From Allodiplogaster sudhausi (taxonomy: Eukaryota; Nematoda; Chromadorea; Rhabditida; Diplogasteridae): 64,000 nt of DNA. A program made the position numbers and the translations under genes. The notes beneath the pieces were generated by a model. It did not search any database, was not told the origin of the DNA, and saw only the letters and a list, made by a program, of their open reading frames with translations. Shown piece after piece: positions 57,605-64,000 of this stretch. Within the stretch, counting starts at the first letter, position 1. Each line of letters starts with the position of its first letter. The DNA is taken from positions 1,442,501-1,506,500 of the forward strand of contig CALZFC010000013.1 in assembly GCA_945643635.1 (NCBI GenBank), written 5' to 3'.

Positions 57605-58523
57605 GAGAGAGGGAGGGAGGGAGAGGGAGAGAGAGGGAGAGAGAGAATGAGAGGGGAGAGAAAGATCGGTAGAGAGGGAGAGGAAGAGAGATGGAAAAGA
57701 GAGGGAGGGAGAAAAGAAGAAAGAGAGAATGAATAAAGAGTGAGAGAGAGAGAGAGATTATTAGTAGGAGAGGGAGAGAGAGAGGGAGAGAGAGAATGAG
57801 ATAGCAAGAGAGAGGGAGAGCGAGGTAGTGGGATAGAAAGATATAAAGATAGTGCGAATGAGGAGAGAGGGAAGAAAGAGAAAATTGTGAGCGAGAGAAT
57901 TGTACCTTTCCAGCTCGGCCATCTCAACTCTGCGTTTGTCGACGGCGAACCAACGATCACGGCGATAGAGTGGTTTTTTTTGTTTTCCCCAATTGAATAT
58001 TTAAAGTTACGGCATAAGGTTTAGGGCTTAACACTAGGGCTTAAGGAAAAGCTTAAGTTCATAAGAAGGATTCTTAAGACCTGCACACCTTAAAGGAGCG
58101 CGAAACTCCAGCGTAATCAATTTTAACACATGCCTAACCATTCTAGTCGACGTCTCTCTCACTAACACACATGCTCTCTCCCGTCTACATCTCAGGCAAA
58201 AAGGCGCCAATTCAAACGTGCATTTTTGGTGGCTCCTTTAGACGCTCGGACAACGGCACAACGCGCGTCGTGAGCACGCTTCGCTGGTCGGGCACCGAGG
58301 AGCAGCTCGGCGTCGCGGTCAAGGACGCTTTCAGGGTTTTGAAAATATTTTTAAATTTCCCGCGCTTTCCAATTTTGACATTTATCTCTTACACAAATGT
58401 ATGTAAATAAAAATTTATTTTCTTGGGGGAAGAAAAACCCTTCATCTGATAACAACTGTCTCCCCTTGATTACAGTATAACAACCTCATGGAATCGTTTC
58501 GAATCGATATGGCAGGAGAATAG
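57130..58523 (+). CDS. Unrecognised multi-exon gene
   Basis: Exons: 57,130-57,270; 57,411-57,525; 58,196-58,335; 58,476-58,523 (TAG). The first encodes QKAVQESIAGVLAAAAAEQP, a serine run and DEQPLLVDVQQQQ; its donor (GTTTGT) joins in phase to the second (IPTSDRGTRDATVIVETRIP...). The third encodes KKAPIQTCIFGGSFRRSDNG and STLRWSGTEEQLGVAVKDAF and joins in phase to the last (YNNLMESFRIDMAGE, stop). Phases do not match between exons 2 and 3, so an exon or an alternative acceptor is missing there. The GA tract at 57,537-57,900 lies in that intron. DEQPLL fits an acidic dileucine sorting signal, a weak hint at an endolysosomal membrane protein. No family recognised. ATG at 57,113 could be a start if the first exon is longer. 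Confidence 0.5.
57537..57900. repeat. GA tract in intron of the unknown gene
   Basis: Long purine tract (GAGAGA with GGGA blocks) starting only 12 bases after the exon 2 donor. A shorter CT tract (57,300-57,350) lies in the preceding intron, so the two introns carry opposite-strand purine tracts. Confidence 0.85.
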
Positions 58524-59268
58524 TAGTAGCCAGCTCTTTAATAGCTCATCGATTACTCTCCTACACTACCCGACCGTCGTATTACTTGTATGTTTTCAAT
58601 CAAGAAATAATAAATACTGTACCCCGATACTAGCTATGATACACATCAGACCGAGTGTCATCTTAAATGTTTGCTCCATACATTAGAGAGAGAAAAAATT
58701 TTGTCGAAACCAACAAGATGTTCAATGTTGCTGCAGAATAATGCGTGGAAAAACAACATTAGCAAACCTTATTCTCTCATTGCAAAAACTGTTTGTTTTT
58801 CAACTTTTTTTTGCCGCAAAATATGACATGCAAACAACGTTAGCAAAGTTTTGTTTCAAGTCTACTATAATATAGCATGCGTTTTTAGCATACAGTAAAC
58901 TAGTAGCTGTCAGAATAGGTGGATAATTAATGCCAAAAATTGCGATCGTTTACAGCAAAAAGAGCAAACAAGCAAAAACAAAAAAAAACTCTTGTAATAC
59001 CGAAATAAACCAATTTAGTGGATCTTGCACGAGGTTAACCACGGACGATTATAAAGCGTAATTTTTTTACAGAACAAAATAAACGAAAAGTAGTTTACGA
59101 TTAAAACTGATTTCAATTTTATAGATATAATTTAATCAAATATAAGAGAAACCCAGAGTAACCAAATCGAAAAAAAATGAAATAGTGAGGCAAAGGTTTA
59201 AGGCGAAAGTGCACGGTTCTCGAAACAGCCTTAGAAAAAAAACCTACAGTAACCCGGCCGAACACAGC
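58524..59268. other. Convergent intergenic region
   Basis: AT-rich sequence between the stop of the unknown plus-strand gene and the stop of the minus-strand chromobox-like gene. It should contain both 3' UTRs. Nothing else recognised. Confidence 0.55.
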
Positions 59269-60850
59269 CTAGGCTTCATCACTGAAGATCTCGTCTTCTC
59301 CTTCTCCTTCCTCCGTTTCCTCCTCGTTCTCTTCTCTCTTTCCTCCCTTCTTCCCTTTGTTCTTCTTCTTCTCCTTCTTCTCCTCTGCCTTATCCTCTTT
59401 CCACGTGGACTCTGCCTCTTCCGTCAGGTAGTCCAGGAGGAGCTCCGGAAAAGTGGCCTTCAATTCGTTGTAGCTCCACAGATCGAACGTACCCTCGGAT
59501 CTGAGACAAGTCAGGGAATAAAGAGGGCATCCGGCAACCTCCCTCTCTCAAAATATTTTAGTGGCCCTTCAATCACCTCATTTGGTTTTATTACATGATA
59601 AAAATGTTTTTAAAGAATACCCAATTTTGTCCGATTCTGACAGATTAGACAATTATTTTCTTTAAGTTAAACATAAGATGTAAATAGGGAAAATAAATAA
59701 TAATGTTTACAATATGAAAAAAGAAGAACCAGAGAAGCTTAAGTTGAAAAATAAACTAAAAGAGTGAAGTTACTGCAGTAAACGTTTTCCAGACTTGAAG
59801 AGAGAGAGGGAGAGAGAGGGAGAGAGCGAGAGAGAGAGAAAGAGAGCGAGAGAGAGAGAGAAGGAAATAGTGATATATAGACAAAGAGAGGGAGAGAGGA
59901 GTGGGAGAGGGAGGGAGAGAGAGAGAGAAATATAAATGACAAACTTGACGCGGACGACGAAGGTTGCCCCACGAACTCCACTCTTCTCCGTGACGCTATC
60001 CTTGTGGACGCCCACGATCTCGTGGTCCTTCTGGAGATATGTAATACATGTAAAGTTTTCAATTATTAATGTAATCTTATTTGTCATCTAAAAAAACGTT
60101 TATATTAAAGCAACGAGAAACAATAACACTTACACTATTTTTGAAAAAAAATTTTAAAAGAAAATAGTTTGTTAATTAAAAAAAAACAACCTTACTTTCA
60201 AAACATGCCTAACGAAGTGCGACTAGCGAAAAAGCAAACAAATTACGCCTAGAGATTTATTCCACAGATTCACCTGTTCAATTTTGTTACACTTTCTCAG
60301 CGGAACAAAAAAATTCTTACATTTATTAATTGTTCGACACAAAATAATATAATAAATATTTTCTTCAAATAAACAAAACACTTACTGATTTGAGGACGTC
60401 ATTGCCGACATTCTTCTTTAGAATCCAGCAGGGCCTATAGTTATCGGGTAAACGAGAGGGATTAGAAAAATATTACTTTAAAAAAATGTCAAAATAAAGA
60501 GTAATAAATATCGAATAAAAAAGTAATAGCTACAAATAAAAAAATGAAATCAACAAAAAAAATTAATGAAAAGAATTTATATATAAAATTCAAATTAACT
60601 TCGAATCAACAAATGGAATGAAATATGTTGTAGAGAACAATGATATAAATAAAATAAGATCAATATATGACATCAAAATGGAATGAAATCTATTATAAGG
60701 AAAATATTAATTAAATTAAAATAAAATAAGATAAAATAAAGTAAAAAAAACTTCCTACTTCCATGAGATCTTCACTTCTTCGATGCGTTTACCGTTGGAC
60801 AAGCGCGTTCTTTCGTCCAGGATCGAGCGTACAGAGTATTCGTCGCTCAT
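59269..60850 (-). CDS. Compact HP1/chromobox-like protein (chromo plus chromo shadow domain)
   Basis: Four exons on the minus strand with fully matching phases: 60,759-60,850, 60,386-60,434, 59,945-60,030 and 59,269-59,500, giving 152 residues. Residues 4-47 (EYSVRSILDERTRL, GKRIEEVKISWK, PCWILKKNVGNDVL) match a chromodomain core, with Tyr and two Trp at cage-like positions, though the loop between strand 3 and the second Trp is shortened. Residues 50-105 (HEIVGVHKDS, GATFVVRVK, FDLWSYNELKATFPELLLDY, LTEEAESTW) follow the chromo shadow pattern, which forms HP1 dimers. There is almost no hinge. The tail (106-152) is a Lys/Glu-rich stretch ending EDEIFSDEA. It is probably a nuclear heterochromatin factor. 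The acceptor CTAAG abuts the ATG, suggesting a 5' UTR intron or trans-splicing. A GA tract (59,798-59,930) sits in intron 3. Confidence 0.65.
59798..59930. repeat. GA tract in intron 3 of the chromobox-like gene
   Basis: Purine tract starting close to the exon 3 donor; on the coding strand it is a pyrimidine tract of (CT)n running from about 15 bases behind the donor toward the next acceptor. Confidence 0.85.
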
Positions 60851-62205
60851 CTTAGCAAAAATAAAATTAAAAAAGTAAAATATTATTTATTTAAATAAAA
60901 AAAATAAAAATAAAACATAGTTAAAAGTAAATTAAAAGAGACCGAAGTCTTTTAAACACAATATTTGAAGAAGAAAAAAAAACTTATTGTGAGACACGGA
61001 AAATGAGGCGCTCAAGCGTTTTTTTAGAAGCACTACGGTAATAATTCTTATCATTCCAATAAAATAGATACTGTAACGTACATTTTGAGAACGTAGAAAA
61101 GTGCACACAGAACATCCGAGGATTATGCAAAATATATGAATCTTCGGGCATGACAAAGGGTTGGAGCATTGAAATGAGCATTGCAAATACCGTACTAAAA
61201 ATCAGCGTCTAGTACCTACAGTATTTCTTTTCGCATGGATTGGTCTAGTTTTAACCTTGAAAAAAAACTTTTTTTTAAATAAAATTGAGAAGAACAAGAG
61301 TATACCAACGATTGCTTGAAGGAAAGGGTTCCGGAAGAGTTTGAAGACTTTTTTTTAATAATCGATGCACATTAAGACAAAAGAGATACAAGGATATAGG
61401 AAGCTAAAGAAATTCCTTTTCTGAAGAGTGCTCAATCACTAAAGATGGCTTATAGTTCTGTTATTCTGCTTTACAAATATAAACTAAATAATAATAATAA
61501 TTTAATAAAATTGAGAAGAACAAGAGTCTGCCAACGATTGCTTGATGATCCGGAAGAGTTTGAAGATGCTTACGATAAGGACACCCAAGATCCAGTTGAC
61601 GCGAAGAAATGAAGGAGAACCTGAAAGAAAGAGAAAAAAGCAGATGATCGTGCTGTGATACATCAATCGCTTTTAATATTCTAACAAAATAATGGAACAT
61701 ACACAGCCTAGAAACAAAACTACTAGTACGAAACTGGAAAGAAGCGTGCTATAATAGTGTAAAAAAGGAAATTTCTTTGCGAAACAAACGATCATGTGTT
61801 TCGGACACCGCTAAAATGGAATTTATATTTGAAGAAAAAACAACCCACAATAGATGACCCGTTGTAACTATTACTAACAAAAATAAATGTGATAAGAAAT
61901 CAACACGAAGAAAAGGCAACATCTTCTGAACAAGAGCTCAAGCTTCGCGCGTTCCGTTAGTTTGAAGAGTTCCGAGATTAATTACTGTAGCTTGAGCACG
62001 ACGTGTCACTAGTCAGTTCAGATGCATAACTAGAGCATTCATTTGCTTTTGAAGGAGCTGGTCACTTTGAGCTCCTTCTTTTTTTCTTCTCATTTCATTA
62101 TTCTATGCTTTTTAAGTGCTAAAGATATATCCACGATTTCTAGGAAAAATTTTATTATTCATTTTATTATTAGATTTTTGTTTTAATTGATTTCGAGGGG
62201 CCTCC
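60851..62205. other. AT-rich region upstream of the chromobox-like gene
   Basis: No gene recognised. Two related segments, AATTGAGAAGAACAAGAGT then CCAACGATTGCTTGA then CCGGAAGAGTTTGAAGA, lie at about 61,282-61,350 and 61,505-61,567 in direct orientation, a diverged duplication of about 65 bases at a distance of about 223. Promoter elements for the minus-strand gene should lie near 60,851-61,200, but I see no clear TATA box. Confidence 0.5.
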
Positions 62206-62209
62206 CAAT

Positions 62210-62255
<46 letters not shown>

Positions 62256-62412
62256 TCTCTCTCACTTTCTCTCGCGCTCTCTCTCATTTTTTCCTCCACT
62301 TCATATTCTCGGAGCGGAGCAGAGCCTCTCTCTATTTGTGGCATTCGTTGAATGTACATATCTGTATATGGCGACACATGAGAAAATGATAGGTGTAGGC
62401 AGATATAATGAC

Positions 62413-62446
<34 letters not shown>

Positions 62447-62893
62447 GACGGGAGAGAGAGAGCGAGAGAGAGGACGAGAGAGAGTGATGGAAGGGAGAGG
62501 GAAAACAAAAATAGGGAGAGAGAGAGAGAGAGAACGGGACAAAAGGAGATGCTGAAAGGAAGCACGACTTCAGGCAGGTGAGACGAAGAGAACGAGAATG
62601 AACCGGAAGAGCGAAATGAATAGAGAGGTGAGAGAGAAACAGATAGATAGAGAGAGAGAGACAAAGAGAGATAGAAAGAGGAAGATACATAAAGAGGTAG
62701 GGGGAAAGAGAGAGAGCAAGAGAGAGAGAGAGCAAGAGAGAGAAAGAGAGAGATAGGAGAAAGAATGGGCAGACACAGAACAGATGTGTAGTGAAAAGAT
62801 GGATCGGATTGGGTGGGGGGGGATTGAGATGCTGGGGTGACCTCTGATGGATGCCGCGAACACTACGTGTGTGAGATGGAGAGATATCGAGTC

Positions 62894-62925
<32 letters not shown>

Positions 62926-63100
62926 CGAGAGAGAGGAAGAGAGAGAGAGACAGACAGACAGACAAACAGACAGAGTCAGCGAGAGAGAAGACAGAGAGTG
63001 AGACAGAGTGTGAGAGAGTGAGAGAGAGGAGAGAGAGTGGAACGAGAGAGATAAAGACATCGAGAGAGCTAGAGAGGGAGAGAGAGAGAGAAATTCGAGT
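62206..63100. repeat. GA/CT microsatellite cluster
   Basis: CT tract with a (CA)n piece at 62,208-62,290, then GA tracts at 62,413-62,545, 62,640-62,760 and 62,880-63,095, the last with CAGACAGACAGACA interruptions. Short unique spacers in between show no coding signal. Confidence 0.85.
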
Positions 63101-63103
63101 AAC

Positions 63104-63175
63104 GAGAAAGCTGCTTGTGGTGTGTGTGGCATCCATCGCAAATGTAGTTAGCTTCCTCCACCACGGGGAGCTCCT
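63104..63175 (-). CDS. Candidate exon with a Cys/His cluster
   Basis: On the minus strand an acceptor (TTGTATTAG) is followed by a 72-base open block reading ELPVVEEANYICDGCHTHHK then QLS, with a possible donor at GTTACT. CxxCxxxH spacing resembles part of a zinc-binding site. The GA tract begins right after it. Alternative frames are also open on this strand. No neighbouring exon was identified, so this is tentative. Confidence 0.3.
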
Positions 63176-63328
63176 CTAATACAACACATATCCTGTCTAC
63201 CAACCAATTCTGGAAGCAGAATTAGAATTAGGACTCTTTGACACTTGTTATTTTTGTCCGTCCAGATATTTCTTAAGTGTTTTTTTCGTCTTCTTCCTCT
63301 TCACCGTCTTATCCTATCACTATTTCAG

Positions 63329-63420
63329 TCTCAATGGAGAAGGCCGTGAAGGTCCCTAGTCTCACCATGAGCGGTGTTTGGGAGTGCACCAAGGACCCAC
63401 GGCGAAAGAGGGGAGAATAA
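63329..63420 (+). CDS. Candidate 5' exon or tiny ORF
   Basis: A strong acceptor (CACTATTTCAG) is followed five bases later by ATG and a GC-balanced frame of 28 residues (MEKAVKVPSLTMSGVWECTK then DPRRKRGE) ending in TAA. It could be the first coding exon with an internal donor (GTCCCT after MEKAVK, or GTGTTT), or the last exon of a gene whose other exons lie to the left. Product unknown. Confidence 0.35.
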
Positions 63421-64000
63421 GGTCTAGAAGAATTAAGCTGTTTGGCTTCTGGAATCGTTCACCTTTTAAGCGTTTGCTCTTTCTTTTATTGAACTCTGCG
63501 ACGCTAACATGGCAACCATATGCTGGTGAAGTGAACGTTTCTCTCTCTCTCGCACTCTCTCTCTCTCTCTCTCTAAGTTCTCTCTGCATTTCTCTCTCTC
63601 TCTCTCTTTGTTTGTTTCTCTCTTTCTCTCTTCCACTATTTCTCTGTGGCATACTCATTTGATCTACGATTAAAAGACGTGCGAAATAAAGGTGTTAGCA
63701 GATGTTCAGAGTCGTCAATAAATACACGTAAGCTTCGCATAACCAACCATATGACCTCTCTCGCTTCTTCTATATCCTTCATTCTCACTCTCTCGCTCTC
63801 TCTCTCTCTCTATTAATCTCACTTGCTTTCTCTCGAATATCACGTACATATGCACTCATGCCCATCCGAGATGAACTCTCTCTCACTTCTTGCCACCATC
63901 AACTGAAGAGATACGGCAAATACTTGATTTGGCGCGCTCATAATTTCCTTGTTTTTATGTTCGCTTTGTTTTTTTCCTATTTCTTTTCCTAGTAATTTTT
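63421..64000. repeat. CT-rich right edge
   Basis: CT tracts at 63,540-63,640 and 63,785-63,825 in AT-rich sequence. No gene recognised to the end of the window. Confidence 0.7.

Noticed and set aside
55643..57960. Long Ser/Leu-rich minus-strand frames, up to 184 residues
   Set aside because: Again generated by GA tracts on the plus strand; the true exons here are on the plus strand with matching splice phases.

Overview
This window looks like nuclear DNA from an invertebrate animal. It holds spliced genes with short GC-rich exons in AT-rich surroundings, two non-LTR retrotransposons of the jockey/CR1 kind, several families of small DNA transposons, very abundant (GA)n/(CT)n tracts, and decayed fragments that read as Gly-X-Y collagen. 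At two or three putative 5' exons a splice acceptor directly abuts or nearly abuts the ATG. That would fit spliced-leader trans-splicing, and with the collagen remnants it makes a nematode my first guess, but an arthropod or other protostome is not excluded. There is no bacterial, viral or organellar signal.

Layout. 1-5.4 kb is dominated by GA/CT microsatellites, with one candidate minus-strand exon at 168-242. From about 5.4 to 50 kb the window is mostly one old, modular, interspersed repeat family. Its recognisable modules are a GGTGGATTATTTATACC...ACCGCCGATACAT motif (about 30 copies), a related AAAATAAAACCGCCTGTACGC motif (about 18 copies), a palindromic hairpin of about 75 nt (5 copies), a CT-tract module with a fixed 3' edge (CACGCTTGATTAAACCAGG), and collagen-like remnants. 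Into this background are inserted two TTAA-flanked elements side by side (13,337-16,535), a LINE on the minus strand (17,861-22,152), a nearly intact LINE on the plus strand (26,229 to about 30,567, in a composite ending at 30,877), a hAT-type MITE with a perfect 8-bp target duplication (48,267-48,731), and G-rich TA-flanked MITEs. A block of about 1.35 kb at 11.2 kb is repeated at 33.9 kb.

The right end carries host genes. An ionotropic glutamate receptor-like (IR/iGluR) gene can be assembled from ten exons (51,391-54,851, plus strand), with phases that agree through most of the chain. An unrecognised multi-exon gene lies at 57,130-58,523 (plus). A compact HP1/chromobox-like gene of four exons encoding 152 residues lies at 59,269-60,850 (minus), convergent with it. 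Isolated candidate exons are at 40,667-40,744, 63,104-63,175 and 63,329-63,420. Between the receptor and the unknown gene, at 55,342-55,582, lies a tandem array of about 60 nt units. Each unit can fold into up to three hairpins, and the paired positions co-vary between units; this is the most unusual structure I found.

The long Ser-Leu-rich or Arg-Glu-rich open frames across the window are translations of CT/GA microsatellites and are not annotated as genes.
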